Assembly (NCBI RefSeq): GCF_004104015.1
Contig: NZ_RYFV01000022.1
Location: 1 to 58,545 of the forward strand
DNA length: 58,545 nucleotides
Direction of reading: 5' to 3'
Source: Actinomyces oricola
GTDB taxonomy: Bacteria; Actinomycetota; Actinomycetes; Actinomycetales; Actinomycetaceae
Positions 36,035 to 44,708 of this stretch are shown here, one piece after another. The notes beneath the pieces are model-generated. The model was not told the DNA's origin. It ran no database searches and saw only the letters and a list, made by a program, of their open reading frames with translations. The position numbers and the translations under genes were made by a program. The first letter of the stretch is position 1, and every line of letters starts with the position of its first letter.

Positions 36035-36165
36035 TCTTTTCAGACGGCTGTTGCGCGGCACTCGACACCGCGGCCCGAGGAGGGCGCCGCAGTGGTGCCT
36101 GATGGCGTGCGCACCCGCCGCCTGCGGAGCGACCGCGACAACCCGTCTCAGGTTCGCCGGCCGCC

Positions 36166-37395
36166 TCAGGCCACCGTCAGTGCGCGCAACCAGACTGTTG
36201 TCGTCGGGGGCAGGAGCAGCCGGCCCTCGCGCTGCTCCAGGCTGTGGGAGGACAGCAGCACCTCGGCGTGCTCGGGCAGAATCATCGCCCGGTCACTGGT
36301 GTTGACCACCACCAGCACTGAGCGCACCAGCAGCGTCAGCACCTCTTGGGGGCACCACTCCAAGCCGCGGACGAAGGCCAAGGGGGCATTGGCCATGCAC
36401 TCCCTGCCGCGCACGTGGACCGCCTGGCGCACAGTGGCCAACGGTGAGCCGAACTGATAGGCCTGCGTGCGTGCGTGCTCCGCGACCGTCTCGGCCAGGG
36501 CCAGGGGCCGCGGAGGCTTGTCCCGGTCCAGCAGGTTGATCTCGTCGCCCTGACGCAGGTAGACCGCGCCCGGCAGCGCCAGCATGAGCACTTGCAGGGC
36601 GATGGAACGCCGGCGTCGCTCCTCAGTGGCCGCGGAGAACCAGGCGCGACCGCCCCCGGGATCGTTCTCGGGGATGAGGCGGTAACTCGGCAGGCAGCGC
36701 CACGCCGGAGGGGCGCCGAAGCGGTCGTGTTCGGCCAGGGAATGCGTGAGATGATCGGTGATGGACTCATGATCCCAGCGCACCAGCATGAGGGAATCGT
36801 CACGCAGATGGTGCAGCCAGTCGTCCTGCAGGTGGTGGCGCAGAGTCTCGGGGTAGTCGGCGGAAACGTCGGCGCCAATAATGCCGTCCTCAACATGCTC
36901 AGCCACCAGGCCCTGCAGGACAGTGAGATACTCGGTGAGGGCCTCCAGGTCAGTGCTTTCATCCACCTCAGGGGGCACGATCATGCCCAGGTCCACACCG
37001 TCGGCCCCGGCGGACAGGAACGCGCGGGCCCGCTCCAGCAATCCATCCCCATCCCTTTCCGCACCGGTGATAATGGGGTGGTCCCTGTGGGCGCGGGGGC
37101 CGGTGACCGGTCCGAGCGCCCCCGAGATGCGGGCAATGACGCGCAGGTTTCGCTCATGGGCGGCGGTGGTGAAGGAGTCGAAAGAGCCCAGGTCCGCGGT
37201 GCCGATGTCCACCAGGCTCGGGCGAACCAGTACGACCCGGAAACCCAGCGACGCCGCGTGCTCCAAGATGATCCCGGCCGTCTCAAGGTCGGCTGCGCCC
37301 AGCTCCGGGAAGGGGGCCTCATAGACGAGTCCGTCGCGCCACCACTCCAGAGGGCCGCTGTAGGCGCGGTGGACGAGGGTTGTCTTTGTGGTCAC
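36166..37395 (-). CDS. GH13-fold protein with apparently lost catalytic residues
   Basis: 409 aa from GTG at 37395. The start LEWWRDGLVYEAPFPELG and the segment IALQVLMLALPGAVYLRQGD EINLLD match the barrel of oligo-1,6-glucosidase/amylosucrase-like GH13 enzymes. However, region I (DVVxNH) is absent, region II reads ADGVDLGM (Asp kept, the upstream Arg lost), region III reads IIGADVSADYP (acid/base Glu replaced) and region IV reads RWDHESI. So it is probably a pseudo-glycosidase, perhaps a sugar sensor or partner. The frame is intact and codon use is normal, so it is selected, not decaying. It is upstream of malE in the same direction. Confidence 0.75.
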   Translation of the reverse strand: MTTKTTLVHRAYSGPLEWWRDGLVYEAPFPELGAADLETAGIILEHAASLGFRVVLVRPSLVDIGTADLGSFDSFTTAAHERNLRVIARISGALGPVTGPRAHRDHPIITGAERDGDGLLERARAFLSAGADGVDLGMIVPPEVDESTDLEALTEYLTVLQGLVAEHVEDGIIGADVSADYPETLRHHLQDDWLHHLRDDSLMLVRWDHESITDHLTHSLAEHDRFGAPPAWRCLPSYRLIPENDPGGGRAWFSAATEERRRRSIALQVLMLALPGAVYLRQGDEINLLDRDKPPRPLALAETVAEHARTQAYQFGSPLATVRQAVHVRGRECMANAPLAFVRGLEWCPQEVLTLLVRSVLVVVNTSDRAMILPEHAEVLLSSHSLEQREGRLLLPPTTTVWLRALTVA

Positions 37396-37521
37396 GGCAG
37401 CCCAATCCCTTCCGCCGAGCCATGAGCCCGGGCTCTTGTCTTTGGTGGATCAGACTGACTGAGGCAAAACAGTCCAGCCTTACCCTATCGGCAAGCATAT
37501 GATCGGCGGGTAGGTCTGGCA

Positions 37522-37537
37522 AAAACGATAACGCTTT
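37522..37537. promoter_or_regulatory. Candidate LacI-family operator in the dgt/mal divergent region
   Basis: AAAACG-ataa-CGCTTT (37522-37537) is an imperfect dyad (AAA-x-CG N4 CG-x-TTT) in the 161-base gap between dgt and the GH13-fold gene. The flanking DNA is AT-richer than average. The spacing between the CG steps is unusual for LacI proteins, so this is tentative. Confidence 0.35.
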
Positions 37538-37556
37538 GCTGCGCTACGTTGAGCCC

Positions 37557-38891
37557 ATGCCCCGCTCAAAGACCCCAGCGCCGCTCCTGACGGCCCGTGG
37601 TCTGCGCAACACCGTCGAGACCCCCGACCGCGTCCATGGATACGACCACGCCGATATTGAGAGGTTCGTCTCCGAGCCCGCCAAGAGCCCCCAGCGCACC
37701 CCTTTCGAGAGAGACCGCGCCCGCGTCCTGCACTCCTCGGCCCTGCGCAGACTCGGCGCCAAGACCCAGGTCCTGGGCCCCCTGGCCGACGACTTCGTGC
37801 GCACCCGGCTCACCCACTCCCTGGAGGTGGCGCAGGTGGGCAGGGCCCTGGGGCAGGTGCTGGGCTGCGACCCCGATGTAGTCGACGCCGCCTGCCTGAG
37901 CCACGACCTGGGCCACCCGCCCTACGGGCACAACGGGGAGAAGGCCCTCAACCTTGTTGCTGAGCGGATTGGCGGCTTTGAGGGCAACGCCCAGACTTTC
38001 CGTGTCCTGACCCGCCTGGAGCCCAAGACCGTGGGCGAGCGGGGACGCTCCGTGGGCCTGAACCTGACTCGGGCCAGCCTCGACGCCGTCGCCAAATACC
38101 CCTGGGGCAAGGGTCAGGGGCCCGGTGGACCAGAGGGCGCCAGCGCCCGTAAGTACGGCGTCTACCAGTCCGACCGGGAGACCTTCGAGTGGATGCGCGC
38201 CGGCGCCCCCGCAGGCCGCCGCTGCCTGGAGGCTCAGGTCATGGACCTGTCCGACGACGTCGGCTACTCCGTCCACGACGTCGAGGACGCCATCGCCCTG
38301 GGGCGCCTGAACCCCGCCTGGCTCCACCATGCCGGCGAAATCGACTCGGTCATTGACTCCACCCTGTCCTGGTACCGGCCACGGGCCACCGCCGACGAGC
38401 TGGGCGAGGCCTGGCAGCGCCTATCCGCACAGCCCTACTGGATCCGGGCGTACACCGGGGCGCGCTCAGACGCCGCGGCGTTGAAGAACCTCACCAGCGA
38501 ACTCATTGGCCGCTTCGTTTCAGCGGTGGGGGAGGCCACGCGCGAGGTCTACGGGGAAGGCCAGCTCACGCGCTACGGCGCCGACCTGGTCATCCCCGAG
38601 TCCACAGCCACCGAGATCCTTCTACTCAAAGGCGTCGCCGTCCACTACGTAATGGCCCCGCGCGAGCACGAGCCGGTCTACCTGCGCCAGCGCACCGTCA
38701 TTTTCGACCTGGCCGACGCCCTCATGACCTCCCGCGGCGAGCACCTGGACCCTGCGCTCGCGGGCGACTGGCGGGTGGCCGAGGATGAGGCTGCCCGACT
38801 GCGGGTGGTGGTCGACCAGATCGCCTCCCTGACCGATACCTCGGCCCGCACCTGGCACGCTCGTCTGTGCGGCATGTTCTCCCAGGTCTGA
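37557..38891 (+). CDS. dgt: Deoxyguanosinetriphosphate triphosphohydrolase-like protein
   Basis: 444 aa HD-domain enzyme. The metal ligands are His in TRLTHSLEVAQVGRAL, the HD pair in LSHDLGHPPYGHNGE and a later Asp in MDLSDDVGYSVHDVEDA. It hydrolyses dNTPs to deoxynucleosides and triphosphate. The gene order dgt-dnaG is common in actinobacteria. ATG at 37557 is preferred over a TTG 21 bases upstream. An 18-bp duplication covers its last codons and stop. Confidence 0.93.
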   Translation: MPRSKTPAPLLTARGLRNTVETPDRVHGYDHADIERFVSEPAKSPQRTPFERDRARVLHSSALRRLGAKTQVLGPLADDFVRTRLTHSLEVAQVGRALGQVLGCDPDVVDAACLSHDLGHPPYGHNGEKALNLVAERIGGFEGNAQTFRVLTRLEPKTVGERGRSVGLNLTRASLDAVAKYPWGKGQGPGGPEGASARKYGVYQSDRETFEWMRAGAPAGRRCLEAQVMDLSDDVGYSVHDVEDAIALGRLNPAWLHHAGEIDSVIDSTLSWYRPRATADELGEAWQRLSAQPYWIRAYTGARSDAAALKNLTSELIGRFVSAVGEATREVYGEGQLTRYGADLVIPESTATEILLLKGVAVHYVMAPREHEPVYLRQRTVIFDLADALMTSRGEHLDPALAGDWRVAEDEAARLRVVVDQIASLTDTSARTWHARLCGMFSQV

Positions 38892-38912
38892 AGCTTCTCC
38901 CAGATCTGAAGC
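38877..38912 (+). repeat. 18-bp tandem duplication across the dgt stop codon
   Basis: TTCTCCCAGGTCTGAAGC (38877-38894) is directly repeated as TTCTCCCAGATCTGAAGC (38895-38912), one base different. The first copy holds the TGA stop, so the second is untranslated. Confidence 0.85.
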
Positions 38913-38920
38913 GCGCCGAC

Positions 38921-38948
38921 CCGGTGCGCACTGGTTGGTGCGCACCGG
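38921..38948 (+). terminator. Hairpin between dgt and dnaG
   Basis: CCGGTGCGCAC (38921-38931), loop TGGTTG, GTGCGCACCGG (38938-38948): perfect 11-bp arms, no U tract. It may terminate dgt or attenuate read-through into dnaG. Confidence 0.6.
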
Positions 38949-39030
38949 TCAGCGCCTGTCGGGCCGGCGTCTCCAGCCGGGATGAGCGGACGATCCCAAT
39001 GGCGCCCCGGGCCTCGCCTAGGATGAGCGC

Positions 39031-41043
39031 ATGGCGGGGCTCATTAAGCGCGAGGACATTGACGCAGTGCGTCAGCGCGCCAGGATCGAGGACGTGGTCG
39101 GCGAGCAGGTGACCCTCAAGCCCGCAGGGGTCGGCTCCCTCAAGGGCCTGTGCCCCTTCCACGACGAGCGCACCCCCTCCTTCCATGTCCGCCCCCAGCT
39201 GGGCCTGTGGCACTGCTTCGGCTGTGGGGAGGGCGGGGATGTCATCTCCTTCGTCCAGCGAATCAACCACCTGGGCTTCGCCGAGGCGGTCGAGTACCTG
39301 GCCGACCGCACCGGGGTACAGCTGCGCTACGAGGACGGCGGCCAGGTCACCCGCGGCGTCGAGCCCGGCACTCGCCAGCGTCTCCTGGACGCCAACCGTC
39401 TGGCCCAGGCCTGGTTCGCCGAGCAGTTGGCCACCCCAGAGGCCCAGCACGCCCGTGACTTCCTCACCGGCCGCGGCTTCGACCGCCATGCGGCGGCGCA
39501 CTTCGGGGTCGGCTACGCGCCCGCGGGCTGGGACAACCTCGCCCGCCGATTGCGCGACGCCGGCTATACCGAGCGCGAGCTGGTCGAGTCTGGACTGTGC
39601 AGTCAGGGAGGGCAGGACGGCCGACGCATCTACGACCGTTTCCGCGACCGGCTCATCTGGCCCATCCGGGACGTCACCGGCGCCACCGTCGGCTTTGGCG
39701 CTCGGCGCCTGTCCGAGGAGGACCAGGGCCCCAAGTACCTCAACACCCCCGAGACCGCCATCTACCACAAGAACCAGGTGCTCTACGGCCTGGACCTGGC
39801 CAAGAGGGAGATCGCCCGCAGTCACCGCATTGTCGTGGTCGAGGGCTACACCGACGTCATGGCCGCCCACCTGTCGGGGGTGCCTACGGCGGTGGCCACC
39901 TGCGGCACGTCGTTCGGTGGCGAGCATGTGCGCATTGTGCGCCGTCTGCTGGGAGACGCCGCTGACCCGTCCGCCGGGGTGATCACCGGCCACCAGGCCC
40001 GCGGGGGGGAGATCGTCTTCACCTTCGACGGCGATGCCGCCGGACGCAAGGCGGCGCTGCGCGCCTACGCTGAGGACCAGCACTTCGCCGCCCAGACCTT
40101 CGTGGCCATAGAGCCGACCGGCCTGGACCCCTGTGACCTGCGCATGGCTGAGGGGGACGCTGCGATCCCGCGGTTGCTGGAGCGGCGCACCCCGCTGTTC
40201 GAGTTCGTGATCCGCACCTCCCTGTCCAGCCTCGACCTGGACACCGCCGAAGGGCGCGTGCGCGGCCTGCGCGCCGCCGCCCCCGTGGTTGCCGGTATTC
40301 GTGATCGTGCGCTGCGCCGGGAGTACACGCGCCGCCTAGCCGGATGGCTGGGCATGCCCGAACCCGAGGTGGCCTCAGCCGTGCGTTTTGCCGAACGTCG
40401 CGGCGCCCGGGGCCCGGGGCCGCAGGCCCCCGGCGGCGACGAGGAGGTCCCCTTCCAGGGGAAAGCGCCCACCAGCAGTCGGTTGCCGCAGTCCACCGAC
40501 CCGGTCATTGAACTGGAGCGGCAGGTCCTGGCTGTCATGGTCCAGTTCCCCGTGGCCGCCGCCGCGGCCGGTGCCGACGACCTGGACCCGGCATCTTTCA
40601 GCCAACCCGTTCACCGTGCCGTCTTCGAGGCTCTCCAAGCCGCCGGGGGTACCCAAGAAGTGCCCGAGTTGGTGAATCAGGCCCTCCAGTCGGGCACCGG
40701 GCAGCATGAGGTGGTGGGGCGGGCAGCCATCCACTGGATTGAGCAGGTGCGCGCCGGGGCCATCGCCTCTGTGGACGCCGCCCTGACGGAACTCGCCGTG
40801 GTTCCGCTGCCCATTCCAGAGCCGCGCAACCGGGCCGGGGCGGGGGAGGCCGACACCGACGCGGCTCAGCGCCTGGCGGGGGAGGCGGTGACGGCTCTGA
40901 CCAGGGTGGCCATCAACCGGCGCCTGGCCGAGTTGCGCGCCAGGCAGCGGCGCATGTCCCCGGACGCCCAGGGGTACCGTGAACTCTTCGAGGAGATTGT
41001 GGGTCTGGAGAGCCGCCGCATGCAGATGGCCCGCCAGGCCTGA
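39031..41043 (+). CDS. dnaG: DNA primase
   Basis: 670 aa. The zinc-binding domain shows [13 protein letters not shown] and [12 protein letters not shown] (Cys, His, Cys, Cys). The TOPRIM core follows with [17 protein letters not shown] and [13 protein letters not shown]. The helical DnaB-interacting C-terminal domain lies after a Gly/Pro-rich linker near residue 470. It makes the RNA primers for replication. Full length; ATG at 39031. Confidence 0.97.
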   Translation: MAGLIKREDIDAVRQRARIEDVVGEQVTLKPAGVGSLKGLCPFHDERTPSFHVRPQLGLWHCFGCGEGGDVISFVQRINHLGFAEAVEYLADRTGVQLRYEDGGQVTRGVEPGTRQRLLDANRLAQAWFAEQLATPEAQHARDFLTGRGFDRHAAAHFGVGYAPAGWDNLARRLRDAGYTERELVESGLCSQGGQDGRRIYDRFRDRLIWPIRDVTGATVGFGARRLSEEDQGPKYLNTPETAIYHKNQVLYGLDLAKREIARSHRIVVVEGYTDVMAAHLSGVPTAVATCGTSFGGEHVRIVRRLLGDAADPSAGVITGHQARGGEIVFTFDGDAAGRKAALRAYAEDQHFAAQTFVAIEPTGLDPCDLRMAEGDAAIPRLLERRTPLFEFVIRTSLSSLDLDTAEGRVRGLRAAAPVVAGIRDRALRREYTRRLAGWLGMPEPEVASAVRFAERRGARGPGPQAPGGDEEVPFQGKAPTSSRLPQSTDPVIELERQVLAVMVQFPVAAAAAGADDLDPASFSQPVHRAVFEALQAAGGTQEVPELVNQALQSGTGQHEVVGRAAIHWIEQVRAGAIASVDAALTELAVVPLPIPEPRNRAGAGEADTDAAQRLAGEAVTALTRVAINRRLAELRARQRRMSPDAQGYRELFEEIVGLESRRMQMARQA

Positions 41044-41112
41044 GGCGGGCCGGGGAGGTTGGCCGGGACGGTTGCCGTGCTGCCGCCTGAGTTCAGCCGG
41101 GGGAGCACGGAA

Positions 41113-41149
41113 GAGGCCCTCACCACCCGGTATGGGTGGTGAGGGCCTC
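41113..41149. terminator. 16-bp-arm terminator after dnaG
   Basis: GAGGCCCTCACCACCC (41113-41128), loop GGTAT, GGGTGGTGAGGGCCTC (41134-41149): perfect arms. It separates dnaG from the opposing decayed genes and can serve both directions. Confidence 0.85.
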
Positions 41150-41188
41150 CGTGGTGCGATCGTCGGCTCGCTCACCAGAATCAGCCCG

Positions 41189-41745
41189 CTACTTGCTCTG
41201 CTTCTTGGAACGTGTAGCTGTGATGATCTGGGGACCGATAGCGAATGCGGCAGCTAGCCCAGTCAGCGCAGCTGAGGCGGATTCGCCGGCGATAAGGAGA
41301 CCGATCGTGGCCACGCCCAGTAGCCATGGGAAGAACGCGACAGCCCAGGCAGCTCCCTGGAAGGCCCTGGCCTCGGCTCTGGTGGTGATCTTCTGGTTCT
41401 CGATCTCAGCAGCGTGAGCCTTCTCCGCCATGGCGAGTATCCGGTCGGCCGCTCCAGGCAGGACCTGCCTCGTAGCCCAGAAAATCCTCTGGTGTGGGCA
41501 GCGGGCCTATGTGCGTGTAAGTCAGCGAGGCCGCGGAGTAGGCCGCTCCTTCTTCATCGCCAGGCGGATGGAATTCCCCACCTGATTCCAGGAGCTCCTC
41601 GCCACGCTCTGCCTGGGGGTCCGGATGCTCCTGTAGTTCTCCACCGTTGGATTCAGCGCCAGGCGCGCTCCCCTTCTGCTGCCCGACCGTACTGCCTCCA
41701 GTACCGGGTTCATCGAGGCCCTCCCCTATTATCGTTGTGGGTCAT
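41189..41745 (-). pseudogene. Frameshifted DUF2335 membrane protein
   Basis: An 80-aa open frame (41189-41431) with two membrane helices (WAVAFFPWLLGVATIGLLIA and AALTGLAAAFAIG) is only the end of a longer gene. The bases just upstream read PGAADRILAMAEKAHAAEIE in the same frame, and before that, in another frame, GPLPTPEDFLGYEA. Together these spell the DUF2335 signature (P-P..L..Y...PG-A-RI-AMAE). The second frame stays open back to about 41735, and an ATG at 41745 with GTAGGAG begins MTHNDNRGGP in a third frame. So at least two frameshifts broke a protein of about 185 residues. DUF2335 proteins are small membrane proteins of unknown role, frequent in mobile DNA. Confidence 0.65.
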
Positions 41746-41825
41746 GGGTTCTCCTACTGTATGTGGTCAGCCTCTACGCTGTGAAGCCCAACGGGAGCCT
41801 CATCGCTCGCAGGGGAAGGCGCCGT

Positions 41826-42227
41826 TCAAGACGGCATAGCGAGAGGGCAGGGGTCGGACAGAAGAGGCAACTCATAGTAGCCGCACGGCCGGAGGAGTGA
41901 TGGCACCCTTGGCGATCGCCTGGGTGTCGTTGGGCCGGTCGAGTGGATCACCCGACCATCACCGATGTAGATCGCGACATGGTGGACGTTGCAGAAGTGC
42001 GGTTCCCTCCGCCCCGCGCAGACGAGCGCGTATGAGCCCTCGGGGACGCGCTGGCTGAAGAACAGGATGTTCTCGGGGTGCAGCTCGGCCGCAGGATCCT
42101 CCTCGGCGCGCGCCAGGACGTTGCGCACGACTCTGGGCGCGACTAAGCCACCGATCACGACCGAGAGCAGGCCAATCACAGCTGTCAGCCAGGCGGGATC
42201 CCGCCTGGCCGGGTGCTCGGTGACCAC
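41826..42227 (-). pseudogene. Small membrane protein with NlpC/P60-like tail, probably frameshifted
   Basis: The frame codes 133 aa from GTG at 42227: one membrane helix (WLTAVIGLLSVVIGGLVAP), then SYALVCAGRREPHFCNVHHVAIYIGDGRVIHSTG, where HVAIYIGDGRVIHS resembles the catalytic-His strand of NlpC/P60 or related permuted papain-like proteins. After this point the frame turns Arg/Pro-rich; the neighbouring frame reads NDTQAIAKGAITPPAVRLL and stops at 41872, which looks more like a natural ending. I therefore suspect a frameshift near 41930. The catalytic Cys of the family is not evident. Confidence 0.4.
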
Positions 42228-42369
42228 CGGGAGTGATCATGCGAGGGAGAAGAAGGCCCTTCTCGACCCAGCGGCGGACGGTGGAGCCAGCAACGGCCGC
42301 TCGCCGAGCGACCTCATTAGTCGTGTATAGCGCGATTTAAGAGAGCATAGACGTACTTCTGTGGCTCAT
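42190..42369 (-). pseudogene. MerR/excisionase-type HTH fragment with a nonsense codon
   Basis: From ATG at 42369 the minus strand reads MSHRSTSMLS, then a TAA (42337-42339), then in the same frame IALYTTNEVARRAAVAGSTV, RRWVEKGLLLPRMITPGGHR. The second part is the DNA-binding domain seen in MerR-like and IS607-type resolvase/excisionase proteins (TTNEVAR..GVS..TVRRWVEKGLL....TPGGHR). One C-to-T change in a CAA codon would create the stop. The remainder of any protein is missing or shifted. Confidence 0.5.
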
Positions 42370-42439
42370 GACCGGGGGTAACCCGGGCGGCTCCGGGAAC
42401 GACGGAGCCCCGGCCGTGGGGGCCGGGGCTCGTGGTGGG

Positions 42440-42511
42440 CTCCCGCGGCTGGACTCGAACCAGCAACCTGCCGATTAACAGTCGGACGCTCTGCCATTGA
42501 GCTACGCGGGA
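42440..42511 (-). tRNA. tRNA-Asn (GTT)
   Basis: The minus strand folds as a cloverleaf: acceptor TCCCGCG / CGCGGGA, D arm TAGCTCAATGGCAGAGC, anticodon arm CCGACTGTTAATCGG with anticodon GTT, and T arm with GGTTCGAGTCC. 72 bases; CCA is not encoded (GCCC follows). Three broken genes lie immediately beyond its 3' end, a usual place for integrated elements. Confidence 0.95.
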
Positions 42512-42603
42512 ATGGTGCGTGATGCGGGTAGAACGTTAGCAGTCCGCGCCGCCGTGCGTCGAATCGACGAAAAATCGACCGGTGGCGCAACCGCAACGGA
42601 AAG

Positions 42604-43170
42604 TCATCCTGTGGGCAGACCCACACCATCTCCGACGCGTTGCCGCAGTCTGGCTAGCGCCTGCCGGTCCGGCTCCGGGAGGCCGGCAGGCTCAGTCGGC
42701 GAGGTGACCATGTAGAGGTCACCGGTGGGGGAGAGACGCACGGAGGCGGTCGCCCTCAGCCCGCTGGGCAGCACCTGGGTGGCGGTGTGGACAATGGTCG
42801 CCTCCACCCGCTGCCGTAACGCCCGGGCGAAGGGCGCCACATCGACCTCTTGGCCAGTGCCCTTCCGACCGGCGTCGCCCTCCAGGTTCTGGGGCACCCG
42901 GAGCACCAAGGGCGGCCGGGACTCCTGTGCCCACCGCAGAGTGAAGCAACGCTCGGAGGCATCCCACGAACCGTGCTCGACGGCGTTCCACGGCTCGTCG
43001 GTCACTACGCCGTCGGCCTCCATGACCGTTAGGTGAGTCAGCGTCGCCACTGCCCAGCGTCCGCCGTCGCCGGCAACGGGCACCGATGCCAGCACCCGCC
43101 TGCCGGCCGGCAGGTGCGCGGTGAGACCCGCCGGCAAACGAGGGGCATGGCGTCGTCGAAGAAAAAGCAT
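42604..43170 (-). CDS. Conserved hypothetical protein divergent from def
   Basis: 188 aa from ATG at 43170. The first 110 residues look like a small beta-barrel with repeated strands ([20 protein letters not shown] then [33 protein letters not shown]), reminiscent of PH-like domains; the rest is helical ([17 protein letters not shown]). No signal peptide, no catalytic motif. I recall similar genes beside tRNA-Asn in other actinobacteria, which supports it as real. The 126-base region shared with def contains two copies of AATCGYGGTGTC. Confidence 0.75.
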   Translation of the reverse strand: MLFLRRRHAPRLPAGLTAHLPAGRRVLASVPVAGDGGRWAVATLTHLTVMEADGVVTDEPWNAVEHGSWDASERCFTLRWAQESRPPLVLRVPQNLEGDAGRKGTGQEVDVAPFARALRQRVEATIVHTATQVLPSGLRATASVRLSPTGDLYMVTSPTEPAGLPEPDRQALARLRQRVGDGVGLPTG

Positions 43171-43296
43171 AACCGCACGCTACCGGGGTCACGGCCACCA
43201 GGGCGGACGCACGCCCGTGGGCCCAGCCGCCGCCCGAGAATCGTGGTGTCCCGGCGGCCGGGAATCGCGGTGTCGGGGACGTGCGAGGATGGGGTC

Positions 43297-43788
43297 ATGG
43301 CATACCGCGAGATCCGCATTATCGGCGACCCGATCCTGCGCACCGAGTGCGACTGGATTACCGACATCGACAACTCCGTGAGGGCGCTGGTCGAGGACCT
43401 CCTGGAGACTGTTGACGAGGAGGGGCGCGCCGGGCTGGCCGCCAACCAGATCGGTGTCGGGATGCGCGCCTTCTCCTGGAACATCGATGGCGAGATCGGC
43501 TACATCCTCAACCCCAAGATTGTTGAACTCTCTAAGGACGAGTATCAGGACGGCGAGGAGGGCTGCCTGTCCGTCCCGGGCCTGTGGTACCCCACCAAAC
43601 GGGCCTGGTACGCCCGCGCCGAGGGCATTGACCTTGACGGCAAGCCGGTTGTCATCGAGGGCGAGGAACTCATGGGCCGCTGCATCCAACACGAATGCGA
43701 CCATCTTGACGGGCATCTCTACCTGGACCGTCTGGACCGCAAGAACCGGGCTAAGGCCATGAGGGCCCTGCGGGCCAAGGGCCTGTGA
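43297..43788 (+). CDS. def: Peptide deformylase
   Basis: 163 aa. The three family motifs are GLAANQIGV (usually GLAAPQ; here Asn replaces Pro, as in type-2-like actinobacterial enzymes), EEGCLSVPG with the metal Cys, and QHECDHLDG with the HExxH metal site. It removes the formyl group from new proteins, using Fe2+. ATG at 43297; the open frame upstream overlaps the divergent gene's promoter. GC-rich hairpins follow. Confidence 0.97.
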   Translation: MAYREIRIIGDPILRTECDWITDIDNSVRALVEDLLETVDEEGRAGLAANQIGVGMRAFSWNIDGEIGYILNPKIVELSKDEYQDGEEGCLSVPGLWYPTKRAWYARAEGIDLDGKPVVIEGEELMGRCIQHECDHLDGHLYLDRLDRKNRAKAMRALRAKGL

Positions 43789-44119
43789 GGCGCCCGCGGC
43801 CCCGGGGGCCGCAGTTCCGGACAGTTCCGGACCCACCATTCTTGAAAAAGGCGGGGCGCCCGCGGCCCCGGGGCCGCAGGTATCAGGTATTCAGGTATAA
43901 GGCCCTACTGGCCCTACTGGGGTGCCGGGGCAGCCGCTTCTCAGGGCGGGAGCAGTTCCGGGCCGGCATGCCCCAACGGCTTCGGCGAGGCGCCTAGACC
44001 GCGCCCGGGCCGATGAGCCATAATGCCTGCGCAAGCCGCGTGCATCATGACTGAGCGCCAGGCCGGAACCGAGACCGTTGGGGAAGACGAATCTCGAACC
44101 GACCAGGAGGCGATTCATC
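43789..44119 (+). repeat. Repeat-rich gap after def
   Basis: The segment GGCGCCCGCGGCCCCGGGG appears twice (from 43789 and from 43855); each copy contains a self-complementary core (GCGGCCC..GGGCCGC at 43796-43812 and the perfect GCGGCCCCGGGGCCGC at 43862-43877) that could terminate transcription. Between and after them are short duplications: CAGTTCCGGA twice, CAGGTAT twice and CCCTACTGG twice. No ORF is credible. RBS AGGAGG (44105-44110) belongs to the next gene. Confidence 0.7.
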
Positions 44120-44620
44120 GTGAACGGTGCCTACACCCGCGGTGTTCTTTTCGTGCACTCAGCACCTCGCGCACTGTGCCCGCACATTGAGTGGGCCGCC
44201 GCCGAGGTGCTAGGTGCGCGTGTCCACCTCGACTGGATCGAGCAGCCCGCAGCCCCAGGCATGATGCGGGCTGAGACCAGTTGGGTGGGCCGCACGGGGA
44301 CCGGCGCCCAACTCACTTCCGCCCTGCGCGGTTGGGCCAACCTGCGCTACGAGGTTACTGAGGAGGCCAGTCCCGGCACGGACGGCGGTCGCTGGTCCCA
44401 CACCCCCGATCTGGGCATCTTCCACGCCCAGACCGACGTCCACGGCAATGTGGTGGTTCCTGAGGACCGGGTTCGCGCCGCCCTGCGTCACGCCGACGAC
44501 CCGGTGCGCATGCGACGCGAGCTTAACCTCGCCCTGGGGCAGGCGTGGGACGACGAGCTTGAGCCCTTCCGCTACGCCGGCGCCGGGGCCCCGGTGCGCT
44601 GGCTGCACCGCGTCGGCTGA
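44120..44620 (+). CDS. DUF3145 family protein
   Basis: 166 aa from GTG at 44120, nine bases after AGGAGG. Family features: GVLFVHSAPRALCPHIEWA at the N-terminus, ALRGWANLRYEVTEEAS in the middle and ELNLALGQAWDDELEPFRYA at the C-terminus. An actinobacterial family without known biochemical role that lies near fabF in Streptomyces as well. It converges with fabF. Confidence 0.92.
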   Translation: MNGAYTRGVLFVHSAPRALCPHIEWAAAEVLGARVHLDWIEQPAAPGMMRAETSWVGRTGTGAQLTSALRGWANLRYEVTEEASPGTDGGRWSHTPDLGIFHAQTDVHGNVVVPEDRVRAALRHADDPVRMRRELNLALGQAWDDELEPFRYAGAGAPVRWLHRVG

Positions 44621-44708
44621 ACGCTCCGCCCCCAGGTAGGAGCCCCGCATGGAGCCGCCTCGCCCCGGCAGGTGCTCCACTCCCGGGCGGGGAGTCCACC
44701 CGCTGTCC

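Noticed and set aside
42512-42603. Second tRNA or attachment copy next to tRNA-Asn
   Set aside because: No cloverleaf and no copy of the tRNA 3' end found by eye.
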